A stretch of 64,000 nt of DNA, from assembly GCA_030762175.1 (NCBI GenBank), contig CM060831.1, forward strand, positions 7,313,501 to 7,377,500. Direction: 5' to 3'. Origin of the DNA: Metallyticus violacea (Eukaryota > Arthropoda > Insecta > Mantodea > Metallyticidae). A program made the position numbers and the translations under genes. Position 1 is the first letter of the stretch; each line of letters opens with the position of its first letter. The notes below the pieces were generated by a model. That model was not told the DNA's origin. It searched no databases and saw nothing but the letters and a program-made list of their open reading frames with translations. Positions 1-12,000 of this stretch are shown in pieces.

Positions 1-656
1 TATTTTAACGCATGTCTGTTTGATAAGAACGTGAAAATCCAATTTTAAGCAATAATGGGTAGTCTTTAGATTTTTAATTAATTTAACACTTCATTTTAAG
101 TTATTATTCATGCTCGTAATCAGAGGCAGTGACTCGTGTGAATACCCAGTATTTAATGTGTGACATGGGATAAATAATTCCACGGCAAGTGGTTGAGATA
201 TCGAACAGACGTTCCATTTATTACAAGATAGAGCAAGTAAGGGCTGGTAGAAAGGAGAATGTGTGGCAAGAGAGCACGTAGCCTTAGGAAATGGATGATA
301 CCACCCCGTTCTGCGACGTTGTTTATATCTCTAGTTCTGGATTTCTTGTGCCTTACACAGCATAGCAATTCCTGCGGCATAGCGTTTTCTTCGCCGCGAT
401 TTAATGAAAATCTCCTTTACACTCATCTATTATGTGTAGAGTAAGCTTTTCACAGAAAGCAGCTTAACGTGAAGTGTGGTTCACTGTCTACCAACACATC
501 CCAATTTGCTTAACGAGGCAATGCAAGCAAGAGATTTTCCTAATGATACTTAGTTGTTTTATTAACCTTCATATGGTAATAAATAACGTAACTAAAGATA
601 AATGCTTTCTATCCATTAGAACTACACGGTGTCTGATAAGGCATTCCTTATTTTTA
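1..656. other. No gene seen
   Basis: Only short overlapping frames without family resemblance; no repeat shared with the rest of the window was noticed. Confidence 0.6.
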
Positions 657-1820
657 TTAGCGAATTTCGAAGGTATCTTCTAGACACCGAAAATAAGAAA
701 GAAAAAAAAAACTATATCTGTGTGTGTGCGCGCTCTAGTGGTCGCAATTTTTGCTTTTTCTCAACGAAACTCGGCATATAATCATCAATCAACAAACCAT
801 TTGTCGAGTTCGTTAACCAGCAAAATTGGACCATTGGGGATGGGACTAAGCCTAAAGCAAAAATTAAAAAGAAAACGTAAAAATTGCTGTAGCTGATGTA
901 ATTTTTGTTTCTTCTCGACAAAATTTGGTATTTGTAGTTAAAATAAACTGATAAAAGAAGTTTCTGAAAATCAGGGAAATTGGATCATTAAGAGTGTGAA
1001 TTTACCTGAAAAACGAAATTTTAAAGAGTGCGGATTTAAGCGAAAAATTAAAAATCGCTCTAGGAACCGCAATTATTGTTTTTTCTAAACGCAACTCTGC
1101 AAATGACATTGAAATGAAATAAGAAAAACAGATTCTGAAAATCAGTGAAATTAGACTGGGTCTTACCTGAAACCCAAAATTTACAATTTGCTCTAACAGC
1201 ACCAATGTTTGTTTTTTCGCAACAAAAATCCGTCTATGTTAAATGAAATAGGAAAAATAGTTTCTGAAAATCAGGTAAATTGGGATATTAGGATTGAAGA
1301 TTTGCCTGAAATCCCAAATTGAAAAATAGCTCTAGAGTTTAATTTTCCCACCATTCTTTCAAAATAAAAGGATAAATTAATTCAGCATGTAAATTGTATT
1401 TATAACAATGCATATGTTTTATATTTAACAAAAGCATCATCGTGAAGATAGCAAATGTGAAATATTAATGTGTATCATAATTATATTTGCAGGTAAGAGC
1501 GCTCTGTAATAAGTTCAGAAAATGTTTGCGTTACTTCTTTTTACTACAATCACGTTTAAATTAAATTTCAAAGTCATGAAGATTGATGAAACGTTTGATT
1601 GTATATTGTTGATTGCGTATATGTGCTTAATACGTTGTAATTGTTTTTAAATAATAACATGTTTTGATGTACACATTGAAACATATGTACATCTTCTTAA
1701 ATTTACAATGTAAGTGGAAACTTTTTGTAATTTCTCTGTATTTTAGTGAATGTAAAGATAACTATACTGAAAAGTGAAATATAGTTTTTGTCTTCATTAT
1801 ATTACGAAAATGGTTACGCT
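657..1820 (+). mobile_element. Helentron-like non-autonomous element, copy H1
   Basis: The left end TTAGCGAATTTCGAAGG is followed by a GT-rich tract and then imperfect tandem units marked by CGCAATTTTTG, CAACGAAACTC and TTTCTGAAAATCAG near 960, 1131 and 1260. From about 1340 it matches the unique right half of copies H3 and H6 (for example ATTTAACAAAAGCATC and GAGCGCTCTGTAATAA). The expected right end with GGAATTCGCT and hairpin is not seen, so it is 3'-truncated. It has no coding capacity. Confidence 0.6.
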
Positions 1821-2544
1821 GGAAACTTATGGACCTACTCTCGTATATACTTTGTTTCCCATAGCACAATGTAAATTGATGTCCCACCAATAGGTTGTAA
1901 TATAAATCATATCGTGGCTAGGTAAACTTAGAGGAACCGCATTATGGTTTGAATTATATTGCGTGCATTATTTCATGTTTCAGTAATTAAAAAAGATTTC
2001 TTTACATCGTAAACATTTTACGACTGCAACGTTTTTAAGCCCCTGTTAACATAGCAATATAGTCTTCAACCAATCTGAAAGTCGATCGCTGTATGAAGAG
2101 CAGCTAATCAAAATTAAAAAGACCCACCTCCGGGCAAAATTAAGTTTAATGTGAAATCCGATAGATTCTCTGCATCCCCTGGCCGTTGAAAGGCTCAAAT
2201 CACAAAAGCTCTACCTAAAAATGATGAAACGTAGAGATTGAACCATAATGCAATTTCACCCTTACAGAAAGCAAATCTAATTGCGAATTATTAACGACGT
2301 TACTTAATTTCGCAAGTTTGATATTGTTACTTTCTTCAAAATATATGTTTAATCTTTCTTGCTTGATTTGATAAATGTATCAATAATGATTTTGTATAGA
2401 AATTATATAGACCCAATTGCGAGTATAATTAAAAGAAGAGAGGGAGGGAATTAAAGTATATAATCAATACATAAGAATTCCTGAAATATTGTATAGGCCT
2501 CAGATAAAGATTTTAGAGACGAGAGCACAATTTAAAATTTACGC
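1821..2544. other. No gene seen
   Basis: AT-rich sequence after the decayed end of copy H1. Nothing recognisable. Confidence 0.6.
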
Positions 2545-2700
2545 GTGTTACCTCTATTTACTGTAGACGGAACTAACGTGTCCCAAATTACACACATTTC
2601 ACAGGCGGGAACAGGAAGTGATAACAATAAACTAATGCCGCGTTTACAACACGCATTTCGCAAACAAAATACTCTAATTAGGTAAATTAAATTTTACCAC
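2545..2700. repeat. Left arm of a 156-base inverted repeat
   Basis: CACAGGCGGGAACAGGAAGT and its surroundings match 3403-3561 in inverse (CACAGGTGGGAACCGGAAGT when reversed). Similarity runs from ACCTCTATTTACTGTAG to TTAAATTTTA. The right arm is the 5' region of a mariner relic, so this is probably a solo mariner end. Confidence 0.6.
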
Positions 2701-3402
2701 GAACAACTGTTACGCCTCAAAAATGTATGCTTATTCTTTATTAAACAAACCGTATCATAGGCAAGTACGAATTTGCTTGCATCTTCAGAAGAGCGAAAAC
2801 ATCGTTCATAGAATCAATATGTGTGTGTTCTATAATCAGCTCCGACGCCATGTGTCACAAAAAACTGAAGACGAGTACACTCTGCACAACACGTGAATCA
2901 ACTAAAACTGGCCATCTTATTTTATAATCATTCTCGATATGTTTTTAATGTTGTTATACACATGCTAGTGGACGCAACCTGATAGTTAGTGGCTTCATTT
3001 TAGAAAATCGTTCGCCTGCAATTAAAATACCAAAATTCAATTATACAAACGCAGTATAGACAGAACCTAATTCAAACAATAATGCCTCCGTGTATGATCT
3101 ACCGCGCTATAGCATCGGACTAATTTAGCTATAGCTGTAAACGAAAGTGATGATTTGATTCCCCATAGTTGCCAGATGGTGCGCATAAAGAGAAGGATGA
3201 CATTTCTTTTTCTTTTTTCTTTTTTTCAAAAGGTTTTAGTTTGCTACTCTATTTGTGTAATTATTTTTAAGTTCCGTAATAAATTCCCATTTTCTTATAA
3301 TGTCATAATAGTAGAGGGAAATTCTAAGATTTACGGAAAATCCGGTATAGTTGGAATTATGAATCATATTATTTAAACGAAAATATAATTTTTAAAGGTA
3401 TA
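2701..3402. other. Spacer between inverted arms
   Basis: A 73-codon frame at 3155-3376 is hydrophobic and T-rich, with no family resemblance. No transposase trace seen. Confidence 0.55.
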
Positions 3403-4007
3403 ATTTCTCGCACTAAAATTTAACTTCACAATATTTTGTCAGCTTAATGCGTTATTTACACACGGAACTAGTTTCATTGTTGTCACTTCCGGTTCCCACC
3501 TGTGAGATGTGTACAAGTTGAGACATATTCAGTTCCGCCTAGAGCAAATTGAAGGCGAACTGATTCTCTGAAATTCTGCTTTCGCGTCTACAAATCTTCA
3601 GCTGAGGCTTATGCAATGTTAAAGCGGACCTCTTCCATCTATCACAGCTCGAAGATGGTATAAAATTTTAAAAAGAGGAGGCAATTAATTTCAAAAGGAC
3701 TGGATCCGAAGCTGCAGTTTGAGCTCTAACGGAAGAAAACATTAACATCACTTCAGAGAGGATCGTTGAATAATATTAAGAACACTTTCATAAATTATGA
3801 AAAACCAACGGGTGCTACACACTGAGAAGTTGCACATGAGACCTGTATGGTGCATGGTGGGTTCCAAGACTCCTTAAGTGCAGGTTTGCATGTAGTTGAA
3901 GATGATGTTACACGAAGATGTGCAGTTTCTTTCAAAGGTAATCATTGCTGACAAAAGTTGGCTACATCGTTTCGCTCCTGAGAGCAAATCTTTGTGTGCT
4001 CACCAAC

Positions 4008-4042
<35 letters not shown>

Positions 4043-4495
4043 AAAGTTGTTGCTTCTGGTAGGAAGGTTATGGTCATCTCATTTTTCCATATGCAAAGAA
4101 TGTCTTACTATAGCAGCCGTACCTGTACACACAACTGTACTACAGAGATGTCCTGAAAATTCTAAGGCCATATGAAACGCAATCTACCACATTTCTGGAT
4201 GCTGTACTATGATAAAGTATGACTACAAATGGCAGATGTTATTGCTGAATAACTCACAAAAATTTATGGGAACCCTCTCCTTTGTTATTGTCCAGAATTA
4301 GCCCCGTGTGACTTTTCCTTTTTCCCTAGATAGAAGGAATACTTTCGTGGAAGGCATTTTCCATTATCAGAAGGAGTGATGAAGGCTGCGGAAATGATTC
4401 TGAAAGACTTGGCAAAAAATGGTTTCTTTGAAGAAACGCTGAGACAGGTGCATTGCATCCAATGGGGAAATTCTTTGAGAAAGATCGTCATAATT
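3403..4495 (+). pseudogene. Mariner-like transposase relic
   Basis: Traces in order are SSAEAYAMLK (N-terminal region, about 3600), a GRPxxxx-TEENI-like ALTEENINITSERIV near 3730, then SPELAPCDFSFFP near 4290 (third catalytic D region). The C-terminal RGRHFPLSEGVMKAAEMI and LAKNGFFEETLRQVHCIQW follow to about 4480. Many stops and frameshifts are present, and an (AG)15 microsatellite at 4011-4040 lies inside the frame. The upstream 160 bases are repeated in inverted orientation at 2545-2700. Confidence 0.7.
4011..4040. repeat. (AG)15 microsatellite inside a mariner relic
   Basis: Fifteen AG units within the broken transposase frame at 3403-4495. Confidence 0.9.
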
Positions 4496-5564
4496 AATAG
4501 AGTGAGTTAAAGCATGTGCTCATAAAGATCCATTCTTTTTTTAACATCCCTTGTAAATCTTGCCCTACACTTTAAAAATAACTATATATGAAAATGTATT
4601 GTGAATTGTTGCATAAGCGCTGCGGGAGTATTCTAGGAGTCAAGAATAAAAAAAAAACTAAAAAAATGCTCTCTTTTTTTCTTTACGTAAAAGGCAATTG
4701 CAATGTCTCTTAATGCTACACTAACAGTAGCTGTTATTAAAAGGGTTTTCAATTAAGCCTCTACTTCTAGTACGAACATTATACCCTTAAATGGTTTATC
4801 AACTTCAAATTCGCTTACAACCTAACAGAAACATGCACAACCTGCGTTCCCACGAATACGCGCACTGGCCAAATGCCAACTGCATGTTCCAGTGCTGCAG
4901 AATGTTTGCGTCTAATCTTCTGGTGTTTTCCAGCCCGTTCGACATGGTAGCGGCAGAAGAAATTCCAATCATCTCCTAATAGTTCCATACTGTGAATCTC
5001 CTTAAAGGAACGTGATGACATATTGTAAAATATTCACTGTTTAAAAAGTGAACATTTTACAATATATATTTAACCTTCGGAATTCATAATTCTGCCGTTG
5101 TTGTTTTCTTTTGTCAATTTTCCATTTTTTCATAAAAATTATAAAATGCGAAACCTCACGTCACGGGACAGTAACCTTGACGTCGCGTAATCTTTGCTGA
5201 GCAATTAAGTTCGGATTATTTTCCACCCAAATCCTTCAACTGTGAGTATTAACACCTCCATTTAACTAGAAATGTGCCGCAAAATTTTGTCTAAGCATTC
5301 AACATTATTCCGAATTTTTACTAACACTTCCAAAATGAAAATGATATGAATCTGTTTACATTGTTCTTTGAGTTCATTTAGGCATCTAGCCGAATTCGCG
5401 ACGATGTTATAGCCCATCTTCACACACTTAGCAACTTTAGGATAAGCAGAATTTGTACATGTCTCAGTATTCTGGGATCATTCAGGCAAACTGTTCAGGG
5501 ACAAGTCGTAAATGCCGAATCCTACTTTAATGTCCTCAGGTAACTTCAACGTCGGTCCTCTTCG
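4496..5564. other. No gene seen
   Basis: Holds the hairpin at 5020-5065 and short frames on both strands around 4800-5020 that overlap and look like chance. Confidence 0.6.
5020..5065. repeat. Short palindrome able to form a hairpin
   Basis: ATATTGTAAAATATTCACT (5020-5038) and AGTGAACATTTTACAATAT (5047-5065) form a 19-base stem with one mismatch around an 8-base loop. No T-run or gene context gives it a role. Confidence 0.6.
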
Positions 5565-5805
5565 TATAGTCGTCTTCTAAACCGAGGATCGCGGGTTCAA
5601 ACTCGGCCAGGACCGGTGGATTTTTCGGGTGTAAAATTTCTAAGTGTGGGTGGCTTTCTTCGGAAGGGAAGTAAAGTCGTGGGTCCCGTGTCGTACATTT
5701 ACGGCACGAAAAAGAACCTCAAGCCTGAAAGAAGAGGCCTCTGAGCCGTTTCACGCCCCGAATTGAGTGGGACGATGATGACCTGAAATGTTAAACAGCT
5801 CCATA
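5565..5805 (+). repeat. SINE-II copy
   Basis: tRNA-derived head with the B box GCGGGTTCAAACTCGG, then body GTCGTGGGTCCCGTGTCGTA and CACGAAAAAGAACCTCAAGC. It has lost the GCAAAATTTGTCGGCC segment. It ends in an AAATAAACCAAATCC tail joined to a mariner fragment. Confidence 0.82.
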
Positions 5806-5854
5806 AATAAACCAAATCCAAAAAATAAAAAGAAATTTCAAAGGCCACTCAACG

Positions 5855-6145
5855 GAAGTGAACACGACTCACACCATAAGCTTTTGCATGAAAACGTGCG
5901 TCCTCGTAATGCCAACAAAAAAAAATGTGGCATTGGAAAATTTCAAGTGCGAAGTACTCGAGCATCCTCCTTACAGCCCCAACCTTGCTGCAAGCGACTA
6001 CCGAAAGAATTTAGTAGCTTATGAAACGATGGGACAAGTGCCTCAATGTACAATGTTGAGAAATGTCAATATTTCTCTAAACAGTACTCTTATTTGTAAG
6101 TTCTATACCAATTTGTAACTTACTTAAAGAATTCGCCCTCGTGTA
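5855..6145 (+). pseudogene. Mariner-like 3'-end fragment
   Basis: One frame reads NVALENFKCEVLEHPPYSPN then LAASDY, the usual run-up to the third catalytic D of mariner transposases. The element then jumps to its 3' end, with CAGTACTCTTATTTG and TTTGTAACTTACTTAAAG and an inverted terminal CCCTCGTGTA near 6140. It is the same family as the opposite-strand copy at 7055-8020. It follows a SINE-II tail directly. Confidence 0.7.
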
Positions 6146-7054
6146 TGGCTAAATTTTCAAGAAAATTTAGTGATTAATTTAGAAGTATGTGACACATGGT
6201 CTTATAATTTCGAAACAGGAAGCAAGAAATGGTTTTTATTAACTAATTAAGCTTTTAAAATATAATTTGATTATTGTTTTTCTTTTCTACGCATGAGAAT
6301 TTTCCTCAGTAATATCATTCTGCAAAATACCTCAGATATATCATAAAGTACACAACTATATATACTGGAACCTACTTTTTCCGCTAGAAACTAGGAGTTA
6401 CCATCGCTTTAATTCAACCACGACATCAGATCTGTTCCGTTTCCCTCAAGCGAAAAGATATCACTTGTTCGCTTACAGCTAAAAGATTTCGTCCCCTTGT
6501 CAAAGAGAAAAAAATCCGCTTTCCGCGTCATCGTTAGACAATGGACTCCAAGTTATTTCTTCCACTCCATCTGCCTCATCCTCGCAAGGCAATTACTTCC
6601 CTCAAACACTTCTCGCTCTCTGTGTGCTGGGAAGTTCGTCTGCACATCGCTTGACCCCTCTTGAAACCAAGTGATCTTACGAACAAAACTTGCGCACATC
6701 TATTAATAAAAACTGCCTCAAAGAGAAAGTACAGGCATTATCTGACGTTTCTACACATGAATACAAACCTCTACGGGACTTCTGAAACGCCTAGACTGAT
6801 ATATCGTTGTAGATGATGAAAAACACTTTATAGCTAAGGGTTTTGACAAAGCACTTGCTTGCACTATATAACAATTTTCTCTCATACTTCTCTATAGAGA
6901 AAAATATGAACCAACATTGTTTAATATGCATACATTTCCTTACATTCCGCCAGTATACAGTAGTGGAAATTGGTATAAAAGCACTTGTATTTTGAGAAAG
7001 TAAATGTTATTCGTTCATACACCACATTTCTTACAAATGGAACATACGTTAATA
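6146..7054. other. Spacer between inverted mariner copies
   Basis: No coding trace seen. Confidence 0.6.
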
Positions 7055-8020
7055 TACGAGGGTAAATCATTGAGTAAGTTACAAACAGATAGAACTTAAA
7101 ACAAATGAGAGTACTGACTTTAAAAATACTTCTTGTTCACAATATTATTTCCCTGTACATTGAGGAATGTGTCCCATTGTTTCACATGACGCTAAAATCC
7201 AGTAGCATTAAATTTTTTGGAACCAGGCGGTGACTTGCCTTTTTATCGTCGGTAAAATGTTCACTCGAATGATCAAGAGGACTAAGCAAATGGAATCGCT
7301 AGGAGCAGGGTGAAGGTTATACGGAGGGTATTCGAGAACTTCCCACTTGAAATTTCGCAGCGCCTCGTTTGTTTTGTTGGCAGCATGAGGAAGTGCGTTG
7401 TCATGCAAGAGCACGCGCCTTTGTTGAAGAGTTCTGGAAGCTTCCGTTCAATGTGAAATTTCCTATGGATATAACAGGAGAAGTCCACGGGAGTCCTTGA
7501 AACTGGTTGAGCAGTATACCATTGTGATCCTATAAGACTGAGAGCATCGCTTTCTCTGCAGATAGTATCGCTTTAGTTAACCTGCAGGCGACGAAGGATG
7601 TTTACATTGCATTGACTCACGCTTTGTCTCAGACTGGTGAGCCCACGATGCATCACCAGTAAAAATAATATGGACTAGCATATCGTGGTAGCGACTGAGA
7701 TGCTGTAATGCCAGACCCTTTCTTTTATTATGTATAGTGGGATCACCGTGCGCGGTTCTCGTCGTGCACAGACTTTGTGAAAACCTAACTTGTCATGCAT
7801 AATGAGGAAGCCTATGCCATGTGAGCAACCGACAGCTATAGTGTGTACTAGGATTAAGTCTTCAACTTCTTGCAAAGTCGCCTCTGTGGCATTCTTCGTT
7901 GGCCAGTCGACGACGTTTTCGTCTTCGATACGTGTTCGCCCTTCAGAGAACTTTTGCACCTAGTTGTAAACAGCTTGACATGGCATTCATTTCTCACCAT
8001 AGATAACAAGCATTTATGTA
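7055..8020 (-). pseudogene. Mariner-like transposase relic
   Basis: On the minus strand VQKFSEGRTRIEDENVV (N-terminal domain), ISHGIGFLIMHDKLGF-like sequence with HKVCARREPRTV, then LLHDNALPHAANKTNEALRN and KWEVLEYPPYNLHPAPSDS follow in order. This gives the second and third catalytic regions. The 3' terminus near 7058 is TACGAGGGTAAATCATTGAG on the plus strand, matching the 5855-6145 copy inverted. Several frames are needed, so it is dead. Confidence 0.8.
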
Positions 8021-8424
8021 TTTGATGATAAATATTATTTTATTCCATACATTTTGCCCGCAAAAATTGTATCTGACTTACTGCACTGCTGTTTCGCTAT
8101 TGTTAACATCGATTGTCTCGTGTCCAATGTCACCAATTGCTATTATCTCCAGTCAATAACATTTGCTTGTAACTTCCTAATGACTTGGCCACATATCCAT
8201 TCATATTAAAAAAAATATATGTATTCATAACAGGTTATTGTAGATATTAGGACGTTTCCCTCGCTTGTACTTCTTTAAATAAAAAAGTTTAATAATTGCA
8301 CGAAATTTGTTTTAATGGCAAATGCGACAAAGATGGATTTACATAGCTGTCAAAAGCTAACTACTCGTTGCATCTGGCAGCCACTTTGTCATACACCATT
8401 ACAAGAATGGTGCTTTACAGCAGA
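8021..8424. other. No gene seen
   Basis: AT-rich and unremarkable. The 5' end of the minus-strand mariner may extend a short way into it. Confidence 0.55.
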
Positions 8425-8690
8425 GTTGCCGCCAGACCGTCCTCGCATGGCCGACGAGATTTTATCCAGATTTTCCTAAGTCCTCACCAATGGTAAATAC
8501 CTTTGAGGTACCATACATAAATTTAGGCCTGGAAGATACCTTTCCTCCCAAAAAAAAAAAAAAAAAAAAAGCCCCCTTACTAATTTATAATTTCATTTCA
8601 ATTATTATTAGTGTCCACCTTCTGCGAAGCCTGAATATGAACACATGAGTTTAATGCTGCTCACATAAAAATAATAATAATAATAATAAA
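8425..8690 (+). repeat. SINE-I relic without tRNA head
   Basis: Diverged body with GCCAGACCGTCC, GAGGTACC and TTTAGGCCTGGAAGATACC. A 21-base poly-A expansion (8550-8570) replaces the internal A-rich segment, and (TAA)n follows. The head and B box are lost. Confidence 0.65.
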
Positions 8691-9494
8691 TTAATCCGAC
8701 ATTTCATGAAAATGTTGCACAACTATTGAAACGACTTGCTGATGCAGAAGGAATAACTCCATATGAGTGAACACAAGTGTTCCTAATTCTGCGGCTGTAC
8801 GGTTACTCAAATGCGTGGTAGGAATACCCCAGAACTACTGAATTCTGCGAGTGTACAGATTAATAATAGCTGGTCACTAGCCACTTGGTATGAATGGCAA
8901 GCGAAAGAAGAAGAATGAAGGTGGCTATGTCGAGACCTACCAATCGATAGGGTCAGGTGACCCAGTTTCTCACATACACACACACTCCCCTAACTGATGG
9001 GAAGTAAATGCTCCACATCTCTGGATTTCCTGTGCCCCCTTGATACAGTTTCTTAACATGCAAAGCTTTTCTTGCATTATTTTTTTTTTCTCCTTTCAGA
9101 AAATATTTATTTAGCTTTTAGAAAATATATGTGACTTTTAAAATGGATGGTGCACCTACTTTTAGAAGCTGGTCTATTAAATTTTGTTTTCATGAGTAAC
9201 ATATTTAAGTATTTCTTCAAGTACGCAAAAAAAATCATTGCGTATGCAAAATGAATGAATTTACCAGAAGAGTTCAGGTCTAGTAAAAAGAGTACATCAG
9301 TTAATACTCGGGCGCCTCCCGTAGAGGAGATTTCAATTACAAAGCAGAATTTCAAGTACACTATTTGCCGACAGAGGGCAGAAGGACAGGTGATAAGCAT
9401 ATCCCTCTAAAGTCATCTGAAAGGCAACTTTGGTATTTGTGGACATGAAACAGCCGATAATTTTCTCCAGGAACCTCTTACTTCAGGTATGGAG
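8691..9494. other. No gene seen
   Basis: A 97-codon minus-strand frame at 9107-9400 has no recognisable domain. Confidence 0.55.
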
Positions 9495-9640
9495 TTCATT
9501 AACTGCCGTAAATGCACGACATGAAATCATGGCAATAAATTTCCTCCCGGAGATCTTATGCTAGAGATTTTAAGCCCTAAAAAAATCTATCGACCACGAA
9601 CAGTTTTGACCCTGCAAACCTGGGTCCAGAACACAGAGGC
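9495..9640 (-). repeat. Probable SINE-II relic
   Basis: The plus strand reads CTGCCGTAAATGCACGACAT and TTTTAAGCCCTAAAAAAATC, which are diverged versions of the inverted SINE-II body seen at 20000-20110. It is weak but in the correct order. Confidence 0.45.
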
Positions 9641-9959
9641 AGAAAGAGTACATTACTTGAGGTTTAACCACGGAATGGGAAGATTATATCAAAACTGTGT
9701 TGCTGTGATATCCCTACACAGGGCTGTAAAATGCAAGATGCCCCATATGCTTTAAATACCTGGAAATCAGAAGAATGTTTGTATACCGCATTAATATTTC
9801 ACAGAGACCAGTACTGTTGATGACATAGATCCGGACACCTGCGTTTTGTGAGGATCATGGCTGTCGTCAAAGCAGTGGTGGCTGTATCAGGAGGAATTCA
9901 GATCGAAAGGGGTGTTCTAAAAATTCTCCAATTGACTCAGAGATGTCGTGAACATGGAC

Positions 9960-10719
9960 AAATTACTAGAGTAGTTGCTAAGTAACGTTCTTTAGATGGC
10001 AAGTTTCAAACACCTTAGTGTAGTAACTTGTTTGTGACGATAGTGTAAAGAAACTAGTGTTAACATTTTCTACAAAATGGATAAAACTGAAATACGGGCT
10101 GTGATAAAGTTTTGAAGGGTTTAACCCTAACAGAAATACAAAAAATAGTTATATTTAAGATGAGCGCTCAGGGCGTCCCAAAACAGCTACGAACGACGAG
10201 GTTGTGACAAAAATTCACAATGCTGTACTTAATAACCGCCGATTGAAGGTGCGTGAGTTGGTTGACATTGCAAAGACCTCGATAGACCATATCCACTACA
10301 TTTTACACGAAGTTCTGGGCGTGAAAAAGTTTCCACTCGATGGGTGCCGCATTTGTTAACAATGGATCAAAAACGCATTCGAATGAACATTTCGCAACAA
10401 CGTTTACACTTGTTTAAACACGATTCCAGTGAGTTTCTCCGCGTGTTGTGCTTCACCAACTGTTATAAAATATGGGTTCATCACCACGCCAGAGACGATG
10501 GAGCAGTCCAAACAGTGGGTGGCAACAGGTGAAAGTGCAACAAAGAAAGCAAAAACGGTTCCATCTGCACGAAAAAATCATGGTTTTCTGGTATTCTCAT
10601 GGTGTGGTGCTCGTAGACTACCCCCAGAAGGGCAGAACCACCACCGGGAGTATTATGCTTCACTACTGGACCGACTGAAGGATGTTATTTAGGTTAATCC
10701 TTCACATTTTGCAAAAAAT
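9960..10719 (+). pseudogene. Mariner-like transposase relic, truncated before the last catalytic region
   Basis: The frame opens with MDKTEIRAVIKF at 10078, then a deletion joins the N-terminus to DERSGRPK-like sequence. VKVRELV-type helix-turn-helix and HYILHEVLGVKKF follow, then a degraded DETW region with WVHHHARDD, and KQWVATGESATKKAKTVPSA. HGVVLVDY-like sequence and YYASLLDRLKDVI come last. It stops in AKNKAKMQK, just before the HxDN motif should appear, where Helentron-like copy H2 begins. It belongs to the same subfamily as the relics at 20935, 27440 and 29500. Confidence 0.8.
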
Positions 10720-11200
10720 AAAGCGAAAATGCAAAAATCGCTATAACTACTCGATTTTTTTTCCTCATTGAAACTTGGTATATGATATTGAAATAAAATA
10801 ATAAAAACAGTTTCTGAAAATCAGCGAAATCAGACTATTATGAGCGGGATTTGCCTATCCGAAACTCAAATTTGAAAAAAGTCTATAATGGCACCAATGT
10901 TTGTTTTTTGCAACGAAACTCTGCAATACACACCATTTAAATAAAATAAGAAAAATGGCTGCTGAAAATGAGAGAAATCATATTAGAGTAGGGGTATACC
11001 TGAAAAGCGAAATTTAAAAGGCGCTCTAGCACCAGTAACTTATAATTATTTCCTGGCAGTAGACACACTTGTCGCTGCTTTCTCCCAATTCTGTAAACTC
11101 ATTATGTAACTTCTGCTCTAGCGCCGATCTGTAATAACCGTCTCAAAGCCGACTTGCTGAGGAATTCGCTTAGTTTACGCAGTTCCTGCATGACGGACCT
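10720..11200 (+). mobile_element. Helentron-like element, copy H2, 5'-truncated
   Basis: The copy starts directly at the broken end of a mariner relic with tandem-unit sequence (TTTCTGAAAATCAGCG near 10812). It ends with GGAATTCGCT at 11161-11170 and a hairpin GCAGTTCCTGC at 11179-11189. Most of the right half present in H3 and H6 is deleted. A mariner fragment begins again right after it. Confidence 0.6.
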
Positions 11201-11440
11201 TTTGATTTTAACAGAAGATCAAAGCTGCAGAGGTAGCTCGAACCTTTTCTGCCATTTACGAGGAGAATGCCACTGGAGAAAGCAAGGCAAGAAAAGAATT
11301 CTCTCGTTTCAAAGAGATTCACTTTGATGTGAGCAACGCTACGCTCAGAAAGACCATTGGGCTTTAATGAAAATCTTCTGAACACTTTAATCCATGATTA
11401 TCCACGTCAGTCAACCCGAGAATTAGCAGACACGACCTAT
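11201..11440 (+). pseudogene. Mariner-like N-terminal fragment
   Basis: The frame reads KAAEVARTFSAIYEENATGE then ARKEFSRFKEIHFDVSNA, and after a break NTLIHDYPRQSTRELAD across frames. This is the N-terminal helix-turn-helix region of the mariner subfamily that carries FSRFKEGDFDLSD. Nothing of the catalytic domain follows. Confidence 0.65.
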
Positions 11441-11559
11441 AGAGCATTGGCGGGGTGGAGAGGTGTTCAAACGGGGCAGAATATTGACTGCTGATCTGAC
11501 AAGGATATTGGTGTTATAACAGTGCTTATGCGATGATAGGCGCTGGGCATTTGTGGAAT

Positions 11560-12000
11560 TATAAGATTTAGCAAGAATTCCGGAAAAAATAGTACACCGC
11601 ATTTTGCGGGAAGACCTAAACATGGAGAAAATGTGTGCAAAGGGAGTGCCACATCAAATAAGTGAAACATGTTGCATCAATCTGGTGAGCTTTCAGGAAG
11701 AAGGGCATGCCATGTTGAATTGCACCATTGCAATTGATGAAACGCGGGCAAGGGCTTATGAATCAGAACTCAAGCGACAGTTCACCACTCACCACTAACC
11801 ACTCACCACTCAAACACAAGTATCCCAAACTCCTTCACCAACAAGGGTCATGGTCATTCTGGTGCGCTTGTGTGTCATCCAGTAGGTGAAGGGACCACTG
11901 TGAATGCCCCGTATTTCAAGATTTTTGGTGTCCCAATTGTCGTTTATTCTTGTCGCGGAGAGATGCTATTTTCACATACGCACATTGTTTACTCTTCGTG
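11560..12000 (+). pseudogene. Mariner-like mid-domain fragment, second subfamily
   Basis: The sequence reads IVHRILREDLNMEKMCAKGV then SFQEEGHAMLN, a degraded GDET region (AIDETRARAYESELKRQ), and after a shift PSPTRVMVI and GEGTTVNAPYF. This matches the linker and first catalytic region of a mariner of the LGMRKVSAKWVP type. The C-terminal half is lost. Confidence 0.65.
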
